Source: CAWKAV01 sp963847735 | GTDB taxonomy: Bacteria; Desulfobacterota; Desulfuromonadia; Desulfuromonadales; BM103 | Length of the DNA stretch: 64,000 nt | Assembly (NCBI GenBank): GCA_963847735.1 | Contig: CAWKAV010000022.1 | Coordinates: 1 to 64,000 of the forward strand | Direction: 5' to 3' | In this document: positions 12,154 through 20,485 of the stretch, in pieces | How positions within the stretch are numbered: the stretch's first letter is position 1 | Layout: each line of letters begins with the position of its first letter | The notes under the pieces: generated by a model | Databases searched by the model: none | Told to the model about the DNA's origin: nothing | Seen by the model: the letters and a program-made list of their open reading frames with translations, nothing else | Made by a program: the position numbers and the translations under genes

Positions 12154-12195
12154 GGACATCTTGGGACATTAGTATTCAGATGAGACAATTGTCAA
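12154..12195 (-). promoter_or_regulatory. Candidate sigma70 promoter with tandem GGACAT repeats, upstream of the HTH-EIIA gene
   Basis: Reading the minus strand, TTGACA (12195-12190) is followed after 16 bases by ACTAAT (12173-12168), a fair -35/-10 pair. On the plus strand two GGACAT hexamers start exactly 10 bases apart (12154 and 12164), one helical turn, overlapping the -10 and the likely transcription start. That arrangement suits an operator for the adjacent regulator. The promoter call rests on consensus match only. Confidence 0.5.
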
Positions 12196-12303
12196 GGGCA
12201 AAATCGAGAGGGTATTCTTTCGAACTTATGAAGGGCTATTGGCAGGTACTATCTGCCAGTTGGCAACAGGGATGTCAATGAATAACAGGATTAAAGACTA
12301 CGT

Positions 12304-12519
12304 TCAGATCGCCGGATAGGCTTTATTGTCCGCATAATATGCTTCCATTAAATGCTTAAAGCTGCGTATATCGCTCAAAGCCGCTGCATTATATGCCCTG
12401 GTTTTGTAGGAACTCATCTGCGGGATAATGATGGCCGCGAGGATGCCGATAATTGCGACAACGATCAGCAGCTCGATCGTTGTGAACCCGCTTTTGGCCA
12501 CAGGATTTTTTCTACTCAT
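12304..12519 (-). CDS. pilA: Short type IV pilin, Geobacter PilA-like
   Basis: The 71-aa prepilin has a basic leader ending KSG, then F1 and E5 of the mature N-terminus (FTTIELLIVVAIIGILAA), the hallmarks of prepilin peptidase substrates. The mature chain is only 60 residues, lacking the globular C-terminal domain, as in the short PilA (PilA-N) of Geobacter. Mature aromatic residues are F1, Y27, Y32, F43, Y50, Y51 and Y57; the Geobacter F24 is M24 here. It sits 17 bases after a small membrane-protein gene on the same strand. No pilB, pilC, pilS/R or PilA-C partner is nearby. A conductive or electron-transfer role is inference. Confidence 0.88.
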   Translation of the reverse strand: MSRKNPVAKSGFTTIELLIVVAIIGILAAIIIPQMSSYKTRAYNAAALSDIRSFKHLMEAYYADNKAYPAI

Positions 12520-12536
12520 ATGGGGATTTTCTTTCT

Positions 12537-12980
12537 TTAATCACCAAGTCTTTTCTGCCCGTTTATGCTCTCCAGAATCTCAAATTCAGCATTTATAAAT
12601 GGCCGGTCCTGCTTCTTCACCTGGTCGATATACGCCCTGCCCGCCTCACTGGCGGTTTTTCTGTTCGGCATTTGCTTGTTAAGTCTGAGCAACTCCAGGT
12701 TCACCTTGTGTTTCTTAAGACCTAAAATCGGCACGACTAGGGCGATGACCAGGACCGCAAATGCAACAACATAGAGAACCGCCTGGTTGATCTCAATCGG
12801 CAGAGGCACCCAGAGGATAACGTTAAAGATGGCAGCACCAACCCAGAAGATGCCGTTTAACACCACAATTGACTTCTTGCTCTGCGCACGCAGTGCGATA
12901 ATGTCCCTTGCTTCGAGAGCGGTGCCTTTGTCGACAGCGTCCATAACGGCCTGCTGTATCGGATTGGTTCTGTCACTCAT
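12537..12980 (-). CDS. Small two-helix membrane protein, function unknown
   Basis: I do not recognise this 147-aa protein. Two adjacent hydrophobic segments lie around the middle (SIVVLNGIFWVGAAIFNVIL and AVLYVVAFAVLVIALVVPIL), flanked by charged N- and C-terminal parts that are probably cytoplasmic. The ATG at 12980 is preferred: it overlaps the upstream stop as ATGAGTGA and has GGAG upstream. It lies between the LapA-domain gene and pilA, and the spacing suggests one transcript. Confidence 0.7.
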   Translation of the reverse strand: MSDRTNPIQQAVMDAVDKGTALEARDIIALRAQSKKSIVVLNGIFWVGAAIFNVILWVPLPIEINQAVLYVVAFAVLVIALVVPILGLKKHKVNLELLRLNKQMPNRKTASEAGRAYIDQVKKQDRPFINAEFEILESINGQKRLGD

Positions 12981-13248
12981 CTGTTTCTTTTTCTCCATGT
13001 TTTGCAACTTCTTTTTTTAGTGGAGTCTGCTGCACTTTAACCTGTTTACGGGTACATACAAAGCGCAGATAACTGTTCAGGAGCCAGCCGATAAGAACGC
13101 CGGTTCCAAGAACAATGAGGACCAGAACCACAAGCGACATTTCGGCTGACCATGCCAGGAATTGAACACTGACGGTTTCAGTATTCTGGGAAATGAGAAT
13201 AAAAGCGAGAAAAGCCAGAACGAGACTGATGCCGAGTTTTGTTTTCAT
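12973..13248 (-). CDS. LapA-domain (DUF1049) small membrane protein
   Basis: This 91-aa protein has two hydrophobic helices (about residues 4-22 and 38-60) and the text SQNTETVSVQFLAW, typical of the lipopolysaccharide assembly protein A domain. The C-terminal tail is basic and charged. A GGAG site precedes the ATG. It is the first gene of a likely three-gene run ending in pilA, and is divergent from the cytochrome gene. Family members help LPS assembly in enterobacteria; here the role is inferred from the domain only. Confidence 0.8.
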   Translation of the reverse strand: MKTKLGISLVLAFLAFILISQNTETVSVQFLAWSAEMSLVVLVLIVLGTGVLIGWLLNSYLRFVCTRKQVKVQQTPLKKEVAKHGEKETDE

Positions 13249-13362
13249 CGGTTAAGCTCCCAAGGTCGTAAGAACAACAAGCTTGTCATTAAGGATATTC
13301 AACGATAATCTAATCTATGAATTTTCAACTCGGTCATTTTACACAGTTTACTGGAGTTCGCC

Positions 13363-13680
13363 ATGAAGAAATTGATCATTGCTCTCGGCATACTGCTCCT
13401 GACGGCAGGATATGCCCACGCCAACGAAGCCCCTTCCTTAAGCCTTGGCAAGACTCTGTTCGAAACCACCGAACTCGGCAACCGGGGACAGAGTTGCAGT
13501 TTCTGCCACCCTCATGGAAAAGGTCTGGGTATGGTTGGTGATTTCAACGACACAGAACTCAAGGATATCATCAATGCCTGCCTGCGCGATGCCATCGGAG
13601 CAGACATGATTTCTCTGGAATCCCAGGAGATGAATGCTCTGGTCGGATATGTGAGAGTCTTTCAGAAAAAGACCGACTGA
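13363..13680 (+). CDS. Periplasmic monohaem c-type cytochrome
   Basis: This 105-aa protein has a clear signal peptide (MKKLIIALGILLLTAGYAHA, cleaved after residue 20). One haem-binding motif, CSFCH, lies at residues 45-49. M57 (GLGMVG) or M82/M90 could be the distal ligand. The mature protein of about 85 residues is typical of small class I electron carriers. GGAG lies seven bases before the ATG. It is divergent from the LapA-domain/pilA run, with 114 bases between. Its partner is not known; proximity to pilA is suggestive only. Confidence 0.88.
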   Translation: MKKLIIALGILLLTAGYAHANEAPSLSLGKTLFETTELGNRGQSCSFCHPHGKGLGMVGDFNDTELKDIINACLRDAIGADMISLESQEMNALVGYVRVFQKKTD

Positions 13681-13692
13681 GTGCGGCGTGCT

Positions 13693-14082
13693 TTAACACC
13701 CGCAACCACAATTATGACAGACCACTCTATTGCTCCCTTCCGGCTCAATCATTTCCGGGGCGAAGGCAACACGGTAGACGCCACGACGGATATCTTCAAG
13801 CAAATCACAGTTGGGACTCTGACCAATAATATGGCCGAGGCAGAGGTTGCTGATGTGATCTTTTTGTGAACGCAGGCGGACCGTGTTGAGCAGGTCACCA
13901 TAGCCATTTACTTCAAGAACATTATCAGGTTCTTTCAGGTAAGAGACCGTAACACCAAGTGAAATAAGTTTATCGTGAAGGTTGGAAAGTAGGTCAAAAA
14001 GAGCTTCCTCGTTAACCTCTGAAGACCATTCGTGGTTCGTAATCCGGTAGCCATACAGAACGACAGTAATTTCTTTCTGCAT
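13693..14082 (-). CDS. Unrecognised small protein with Cys-rich C-terminal tail
   Basis: I do not recognise this 129-aa protein. Most of it looks like a soluble alpha/beta domain without a signal peptide. It ends VVCHNCGCGC, four cysteines and one histidine in nine residues, which suggests metal or cluster binding. Two further cysteines occur in NLCLGHIIGQSPNCDLL. The ATG at 14082 is preferred over a TTG two codons upstream because AGGGG lies nine bases before it. It converges with the cytochrome gene, whose stop is 12 bases away. Confidence 0.65.
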   Translation of the reverse strand: MQKEITVVLYGYRITNHEWSSEVNEEALFDLLSNLHDKLISLGVTVSYLKEPDNVLEVNGYGDLLNTVRLRSQKDHISNLCLGHIIGQSPNCDLLEDIRRGVYRVAFAPEMIEPEGSNRVVCHNCGCGC

Positions 14083-14337
14083 TCTCAATCACCCCTGACC
14101 CTGTCTGAGGATTGCAACCGTAATGCTGACCGGCCCCCAAAGATGCTCTGAAACGACTTTACCAAATTCACTGCCCTGCAAGACAAAATCATCAACCTGA
14201 AAGATCAGATCCCCTGGAAAAAACCGTCTCTGCAGCAGGAGCATCATCGAGGACGTTTAACATCGCCAGATCATCATTGATGGTCGGTACAACCTGCAGG
14301 CCGACACCACCGGGGGAGGTCTCTTCTGCAAACGCCG

Positions 14338-14952
14338 TCACAACTGATCAATCCAGGAAATATCACCACAGCCTTCACGTAAAACTTCGACTTTATCGTC
14401 GATCAGACTGATAATTGTAGAAGGGTCACCGAAACGGATGCCGCCATCGACAACCAGGTCGAGCATGCGTCCCATGGCCGCCTCGATTTCCAAGGGATCA
14501 TGCAAAGGGGCTTCACCGGTCAGATTGGCACTGGTCGTCACCAGCGGGTGTCCCAGTTCACGCACGATTGCCATGGCAATTTCGTCAGCGGGAATACGGA
14601 TGCCAACTGTTTTCTGGCGGGTGGTCAGGCTGTCCGGAACCATGCGGGTGGCATCAAGGACAAAGGTATAAGGTCCGGGAAGGTGGCGCTTCATGATCTT
14701 GAAGGCAAAGTTGCTGACCTGTGCGTAATTGGCAGCATCGGAAAGATCGGCACAGATAAACGAAAAAGGCTTGCGGGCATCACGCTGTTTGATCTGGTAA
14801 ATATTCTTGACGCCGCGACGATTGAAAATATCACAACCAAGACCATAGGTCGTATCAGTCGGATAAGCGATCAAGCCACCCTGTTTCAATGTTTCCACAA
14901 CTCGACTGATAAGACGTCCCTGTGGATTTTCCTGGTTGATCTGCAGCAGCAT
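14338..14952 (-). CDS. tsaC: L-threonylcarbamoyladenylate synthase (Sua5/YrdC family)
   Basis: This 204-aa YrdC-domain protein makes threonylcarbamoyl-AMP from threonine, bicarbonate and ATP for the t6A modification at position 37 of ANN-decoding tRNAs. Family signatures are GGLIAYPTDTTYGLGCD near the N-terminus, KRHLPGPYTFVLDATR in the middle and HPLVTTSANLTGEAP. Length matches the single-domain form without the Sua5 extension. GGAGAGG precedes the ATG. It stands 139 bases after dut on the same strand. Confidence 0.93.
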   Translation of the reverse strand: MLLQINQENPQGRLISRVVETLKQGGLIAYPTDTTYGLGCDIFNRRGVKNIYQIKQRDARKPFSFICADLSDAANYAQVSNFAFKIMKRHLPGPYTFVLDATRMVPDSLTTRQKTVGIRIPADEIAMAIVRELGHPLVTTSANLTGEAPLHDPLEIEAAMGRMLDLVVDGGIRFGDPSTIISLIDDKVEVLREGCGDISWIDQL

Positions 14953-15091
14953 GACCCTCTCCTGTTCAACAGTATGTGATGACTATATTACAACTTAATT
15001 CCTGCGTCTTAAAACATTTTCAAAGCAGATATTTCAGATCGTCAATTTTGCGCACGGCGGAGCAGACTGCCTCGATTGTGCTCCTGGCTTG

Positions 15092-15541
15092 TCATGATTT
15101 GCCATTGACTCCGGTATGACCAAAGCCACCAGAACTGCGCATCGAATCATTCAAGTCATGGGCCTCGACAAGGATCGCCCTGGTCACCGGAGCAATAATC
15201 AACTGGGCGATGCGGTCGCCGGGCAGAAACTCAACAGGTTCGGAGCCGTGATTAATAATAATGATGCCGATCTCACCTCGATAATCGGCATCGATGGTTC
15301 CCGGGGAATTAACCAGGGAAATGCCCTTTTTCAAGGCAAGGCCGGAACGGGGCCGCACCTGCCCTTCATAACCGGGAGGAATTTCCATCGCCAGACCGGT
15401 CGGCAGCAGAATCCTTTCACCGGGAGCAAGCACGACAGGGGAATCAATCACTGTACACAGATCCATGCCTGCGGCGTGTTCGGTCATGTAAGCCGGGACA
15501 ACTGCCTTCGGATGTATTTTTTTGACTTTAATTTCAATCAT
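15092..15541 (-). CDS. dut: Deoxyuridine 5'-triphosphate nucleotidohydrolase
   Basis: This trimeric dUTPase (149 aa) hydrolyses dUTP to dUMP and pyrophosphate, keeping uracil out of DNA and feeding thymidylate synthesis. The five family motifs appear in order: HAAGMDL, RPRSGLALKKG, SPGTIDADYRGEIG with the catalytic aspartate, GDRIAQLII, and the P-loop-like RSSGGFGHTG near the C-terminus. Length is normal. It follows the M16 protease gene in the usual order for the lineage. Confidence 0.95.
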   Translation of the reverse strand: MIEIKVKKIHPKAVVPAYMTEHAAGMDLCTVIDSPVVLAPGERILLPTGLAMEIPPGYEGQVRPRSGLALKKGISLVNSPGTIDADYRGEIGIIIINHGSEPVEFLPGDRIAQLIIAPVTRAILVEAHDLNDSMRSSGGFGHTGVNGKS

Positions 15542-15577
15542 ATACGCCCCTTAAAAAAGCTGTAAGCTGTGACTTTT

Positions 15578-15606
15578 GGGACAGGTCCCCGCGAAGTCGG
15601 CCCCCT
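15578..15606. repeat. REP-like GC-rich element
   Basis: The stretch beginning GGGACAGGTCCCC and ending in GGCCCCC lies between the M16 protease stop and dut. It resembles the element at 29907-29935 in carrying GGGACAG and GTCCC half-sites that can pair. Such GGGGACAG...CTGTCCCC elements are common between genes in proteobacteria, often linked to RAYT transposases. No RAYT gene is in the window. Confidence 0.45.
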
Positions 15607-16868
15607 AACCTATCTGCAAATCATCTTCAGGGAAATCCGACGCTGTGACTCGCCCGACAGCTAGCAGATTAAGCGTCTCATTGACAAACAGGCTTTCCGC
15701 CATGTGCTGCACCAGTTCAGTCGTGACGGCATCGATCATGGTTCGGCTTTCCTCGACGCTGATACCGACATCCCGCAGAAAAAGCTCATTTTTGGCCAGG
15801 CGCGTCATGCGACTATCCATGCTTTCCATAGAGAGCAGCATGCCGCCCTTAAGATAATCCTTGGCACTTTGCAGTTCATCAGAGCTGACCGCTTCGTAAC
15901 GCAGGCAGGTTAATTCTGCAAGGATCGTTCGTGTTACCAGGGGAGCGTCGGCGGCAGCTATTCCTGCATAAATGATAAATGCACCGCTATCGAGTGATTA
16001 TGATGATAGCTGTAAACAGAATAAGCCAGACCAAGCTGTTCACGAACTTTTTGAAAAAGACGTGAGCTCATATTGCCGCCCAGGATGGTATTCAGCAGGT
16101 AGGTCCCGTAGCGATCAGGATGATTCTGCGGCAGGCCTTCTACCCCGAGGCAAATGTGGGTCTGTTCCAGGTCGCGATGGACCATCTCAACACGTCGCAC
16201 AACAACTGGCACGGCATCGTCATGATCGACACCGAACTTGACTATACCGCCCATTGATTGCTCAACCAGCGTGACGAGTTCCTCATGATCAAGACTGCCA
16301 GCAGCGACCACACAGAGGTTTTTACCGACATACCGATCATTCATAAAGTCAAGCATCTGTGAGCGATTGAGTCCGGAGACTGTCGAGTACGTGCCGATTA
16401 CCGGCAGACCGAGGGGATGCCCAGGCCAGAAAGTCTGACAGAACTGGTCGTGAATCGATTCCTCCGGATTATCCTCGATCATGGCGATCTCCTGAAGGAT
16501 AACCCGACGTTCTTTTTCAATGTCATCAGAGATTAAACCTGGAGTTACAGATCAGGTCACCGAGCAGATCAACGGCCATTGGCAATTTTTCGGCGAGGAT
16601 TTTAACAAAATAACAACTGTATTCACGGCTGGTGAAGCCATTGAGCAGGCCGCCGACCGAATCGACTTCGCGAGCGACGTCCTGTGCACTGCGCCGGTCG
16701 GTGCCCTTTAAAGAGCATATGTTCGATAAAATGGGAGATGCCGTTAAGTTCAGCGGGCTCATGGCGCGAGCCGTTGTTCACCCAGACACCGAGTGAAACA
16801 GAATGGCACCCGGGCACTTTCTCAGAAAGCACCCGGATGCCATTATCCAGCGTCGTACGTTGAATCAT
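15605..16868 (-). CDS. M16-family zinc peptidase, three frameshifts
   Basis: Reconstructed, this is an insulinase-like peptidase of about 420 aa (processing-peptidase-like, PF00675/PF05193). The N-terminal domain carries the inverted zinc motif HFIEH (H46, E49, H50 as zinc ligands and base). The C-terminal half has QTHICLGVEGLPQNHPDRYG and GGNMSSRLFQKVREQLGLAYS, the family's R/Y signature. The frame breaks near 16710, near 16530 (SRFN to SDDIEKERR, one extra base) and near 15995 (HHNHS to DSGAFIIYAG, one missing base). It lies between pnp and dut, a common place in this lineage. A separate second M16 gene is not seen. Confidence 0.85.
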
Positions 16869-16890
16869 GAAAGGCAGAGCTTACACGCCC

Positions 16891-18981
16891 TCAGGCAGAT
16901 GTCGCGCCGAGGGCTTCTTTGCGGGACAGCTTGATCTTGCCCTGCTTGTCGATGCCGATGCATTTGACCAGAACCTTGTCACCTTCGTTCAGGACATCGG
17001 TGACTGCACGCACACGCTCTTTGTCCAGTTCGGAAATATGTACGAGACCGTCGGTGCCGGGGAAGATTTCGACAAAGGCACCGAATTCCATGATCTTGCG
17101 GACAGTCCCTTCGTAGAGTTTGCCGACTTCGGCTTCCTGGATCAGGTCGCGGATCATCTTGATCGCCAGCTTGGCGGCTTCACCATCAGAGGACGCGATA
17201 TGGATGGTGCCGTCGTCCTGGATATCGATGGCACAACCGGTTGCTTCGATAACGCCGCGGACGTTCTTGCCGCCCGAACCGATAACGGTGCGCACCTGGT
17301 CGGACTTGACCTTGATGCTGGTGATGCGCGGTGCATACTTGGACAGATCTGCACGCGGCTTGTCAATCGCCTTGGCCATCTCACCGAGGATATGGATACG
17401 ACCTTCCTTGGCCTGCTCCAGCGCCTGCGTCATGATCTCTTTGGTGACACCGGAGATCTTGATGTCCATCTGCAGGGCGGTGATGCCGTTGGCAGAACCG
17501 GTGACCTTGAAGTCCATGTCGCCAAGGTGGTCTTCGTCGCCGAGGATGTCGGAGAGGATGGCGACATCGTCGCCTTCCTTGATCAGACCCATGGCGATAC
17601 CGGCAATCGGTTCCTTGACCGGCACACCGGCGTCCATCAGCGACAGTGAAGCGCCGCAGACAGAAGCCATCGAAGACGAACCGTTCGATTCGAGGACGTC
17701 GGAGACGATGCGGATCGTGTAGGGGAAATCCTCATGCTTGGGCAGAATCTTCGAAGCACTGCGCTCGGCAAGCATGCCGTGACCGATCTCACGACGACCG
17801 GGGAAGAGGCGCATGCTGGTCTCGCCAACACAGAACGGAGGGAAGTTGTAGTGCAGCATGAACTTCTTGAACTCCATGCCCTGCACATTGTCCATGCGCT
17901 GCTCATCAACCTTGGTGCCGAGGGTTGCTGCGACCAGGGCCTGGGTCTCACCGCGGGTGAACAAGGCGCTGCCGTGGGCACGCGGCAGGATGCCGGTCTC
18001 ACAGGTGATCGGGCGGATGGTGCTCATATCGCGGCCGTCGATGCGGATGCGATCTTTGGTCACCATCTGACGCACGACGCGTTTCTCGATCGAACCGAGG
18101 ATAGCGCTGATCTCTTCTTCGCGACCTTCGAACTCTTCGGCCAGTGCTCCTTGACCGCAGTGCGATTGTCGCCCAGAGCAGCATAGCGCTCCTGCTTGGT
18201 CCGGATCTTGACCGCTGCAACGACCCCGGCTTCGGCCAGCTCGGTCACCTTGGCGGCCAAGGCGGCATCAGTCTCGGCAACGATGAACTCACGCTTTTCG
18301 AGACCGACCAGCTTGGCCAGTTCGGTCTGCGCGGCGATCAGGGGCTGCAGCGACTCATGACCGAAGAAGATAGCGTCGAGCATCTCTGACTTCGGAAAGG
18401 AAGTCTGACTCACCCTCAACCATCATGACGGCGTCTTTCGAACCGGAGACAACGATTTCGACATCACTCTGTGCCATCTGCTCGAGAGTCGGGTTGGCAA
18501 TCAGCTTGCCATCGACCCGGCCGACACGAACTGCCGCGATCGGACCGTTGAAAGGGATATCGGAGATAGCAACAGCAGCTGAAGCAGCCACCATGGCGAT
18601 GGTATCAGGATCGTTGACCATGTCCGCCGAGATAACGGTCGGCATGATCTGGGTTTCGAACATGTAGCCTTTGGGGAAGAGCGGACGCATCGGACGGTCA
18701 ATCAAACGACAGATCAGCGTCTCACGCTCTGTGGTGCCACGCTCACGACGGAAGAAGGAACCGGGGATTTTACCGCCGGCATAGAATTTTTCCTGGTAGT
18801 TGACGGTCAGGGGGAAGAAATCCTGCCCTGCACGCATTTTTCTTGCCGAGACAACGGTACAAAGGACCTTGGTCTCGCCATAAGTAATGACGACAGCGCC
18901 GTCAGCCTGACGGGCCATCTTGCCCGTTTCCATGGTCAACGGTTGTCCGTTGAACTCGATTTCGACTTTTTGATAAGCCAT
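16891..18981 (-). CDS. pnp: Polyribonucleotide nucleotidyltransferase (PNPase), two frameshifts
   Basis: PNPase (about 697 aa) is the phosphorolytic 3'-5' exoribonuclease of the RNA degradosome. The first RNase PH domain starts AYQKVEIEFNGQPLTMETGK; the second carries LPRAHGSALFTRGETQALV and FPGRREIGHGML. A KH domain (VIGSGGKNVRGVIEATG) and an S1 domain (YEGTVRKIMEFGAFVEIFPG) close the protein. The frame breaks near 18390 (GESDFLSE to EMLDAIFFGHE, one extra base) and near 18145 (AVKE to ALAEEFEGREEE, one missing base). The gene is essential to many bacteria in cold or stress, so real inactivation is unlikely. GAGG precedes the ATG. Confidence 0.93.
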
Positions 18982-19130
18982 GTTTTTTCCTCTTTCTGAC
19001 CGGACGTCCGGTCACCTGTAAAATACTGCTTCCTAAAATGGCAGAGGAGGATGGCCTGAGACAGGTACTGATGCGAAAGACTGCTCAGGACCTCTCTCCG
19101 GACAACCTCCCGGCCATGACACTTAACAAT

Positions 19131-19170
19131 AAAAGGCAGCAGGCTCTGAAATAACAGGAGCTTGCTGCCT
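19131..19170 (-). terminator. Rho-independent terminator after rpsO
   Basis: On the minus strand, GGCAGCAAGCTCCTG and GAGCCTGCTGCC form a 12-bp stem with one mismatch, followed by TTTTATT. It starts a few bases after the rpsO stop, between rpsO and pnp. pnp downstream could be served by read-through or by its own promoter. Confidence 0.8.
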
Positions 19171-19174
19171 GGTT

Positions 19175-19441
19175 TTAACGACGAATACCCAGTTCCTTAA
19201 TCACCGTACTGTAACGTTCAACGCTCTTGCTCTTGAGATAATCGAGCAGGCGACGACGTTGACCGACAATCTTGAGAAGGCCACGACGGGAGTGGTGGTC
19301 TTTCTTGTGAGTGCGGAAATGTTCCGTCAGATAGGTGATGCGCTCCGAGAGGAGGGCAATCTGGACTTCAGGGGAACCCGTGTCATTCTCATGGGTTTTG
19401 AATTTTTCGATAATTTCTTGTTTGCGTTCTGTGGCCTGCAC
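19175..19441 (-). CDS. rpsO: Small ribosomal subunit protein uS15
   Basis: This 88-aa protein binds the central domain of 16S rRNA and begins platform assembly. The family text HDTGSPEVQIALLSERI is nearly present (ENDTGSPEVQ), followed by HFRTHKKDHHSRRGLL and QRRRLLDYLKSKS. The start is GTG, with a strong GGAGGTGG site upstream. The rpsO-pnp order is conserved across bacteria. Confidence 0.96.
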   Translation of the reverse strand: MQATERKQEIIEKFKTHENDTGSPEVQIALLSERITYLTEHFRTHKKDHHSRRGLLKIVGQRRRLLDYLKSKSVERYSTVIKELGIRR

Positions 19442-19531
19442 GGAGCCACCTCCTTGATCTTTGTCTATGAGTTATTGTTATTTTCGGCAGTTAGCTACCA
19501 TAAAGAAGCATTATCTACCACAAAACTCAGG

Positions 19532-20485
19532 TCAGAGTAAAGCATTTATACTCAGCTCCTGCCAGGGAAAGACCTTTACAATTTCGAAGTCTCCCGGCCT
19601 TTTACCATGACCACCCGGAGCAAAGCGGGCAATAGCAACCAAGACAGCCATCGGCCAGAAAGCGAATCTGGTCGCCAGTATCAAGTTGGGCGGCCAAGTT
19701 CAGCATCATAAGGGCCGCCATATCCGGAGCCACACCATCCTGCAAGCGCTCCAGGACGGTCCCGTCAACATTCAATCCCGGCCAGTCGGCCAGGACTTCG
19801 GCAGGCGACAAAAGAGGCAGAGGACGGCCCAGCTCTGCCACCGTCCTGCAGTTCCTCCAGAGTGTGGCTTGCCGATTACATCAAATTGACCACAGGCCAA
19901 TCGCCGCAAAGCTGTCATGATGCGCTCCGCAGTTCAACTTCTGGCCAAGATCATGACAAAGGGTCCGAACATAAGTCCCTTTGCTGCAACGCACCGTGAA
20001 GGTTACATAGGGCAGGCGAAACAGTCGTCGATTACCAGGCTGTCGATGCGTATCGTGTCGAAGCTGACGTTCAACATCAATCCCCTGACGAGCCAACTGG
20101 TAGAGTGGCTTGCCATCCTTCTTGAGCGCGGAATACATGGGTGGCAGTTGGTCGATATCACCGATGAAACCGCTTCAATCGCTCCATCAAGAGCAGCCCG
20201 ATCAACATGCTGCCAGTCGTTTTCTTTCAGGGTTTGACCTTCGGAATCCTGGGTGTCGGTGACCGTCCCGAGCTTCAGGGTCGCCTGGTAGGTCTTGTCA
20301 CCCGCCATCATGTACTCGACCAGACGCGTTGCCCAACCGACCGCGACCGGCAACACCCCGGTCGCCAGGGGGTCGAGAGTGCCGGCATGCCCGACCCTGC
20401 GGACATTGGACCAGCGTCGTACCTGCCGGACTATGTCGAAGGAAGTCATACCCTGAGGTTTGTCGATAACAAGGACGCCGTTCAT
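19532..20485 (-). CDS. truB: tRNA pseudouridine(55) synthase, at least six frameshifts
   Basis: TruB makes pseudouridine 55 in the T-loop of tRNAs. The N-terminal half is clear: MNGVLVIDKPQGMTSFDIV and VGHAGTLDPLATGVLP with the catalytic aspartate. Later pieces are scattered over all three frames: LPPMYSALKKDGKPLY, TVRCSKGTYVRTLCHDLG, LRRLACGQFD, VAELGRPLPLLSPAE and ARFAPGGHGKRPGDFEIV, ending SINALL. Shifts fall near 20172, 20070, 20025, 19925, 19860, 19825 and 19640. The corrected length is about 317 aa, normal for the family. The ATG overlaps the nrnA stop as TGATG. This is the most damaged gene per base in the window. Confidence 0.88.

Noticed and set aside
12239..12260. TTGGCAG...CTGCCAG inverted repeat downstream of pilA, considered as a sigma54 site or terminator
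   Set aside because: The GG to GC spacing is 12 and not 10, and no T-run follows, so neither call is supported.
14089..14337. A 70-codon stretch without stops on the plus strand between the Cys-tail gene and tsaC
   Set aside because: No good start codon and no recognisable protein; possibly a decayed gene but unsupported.
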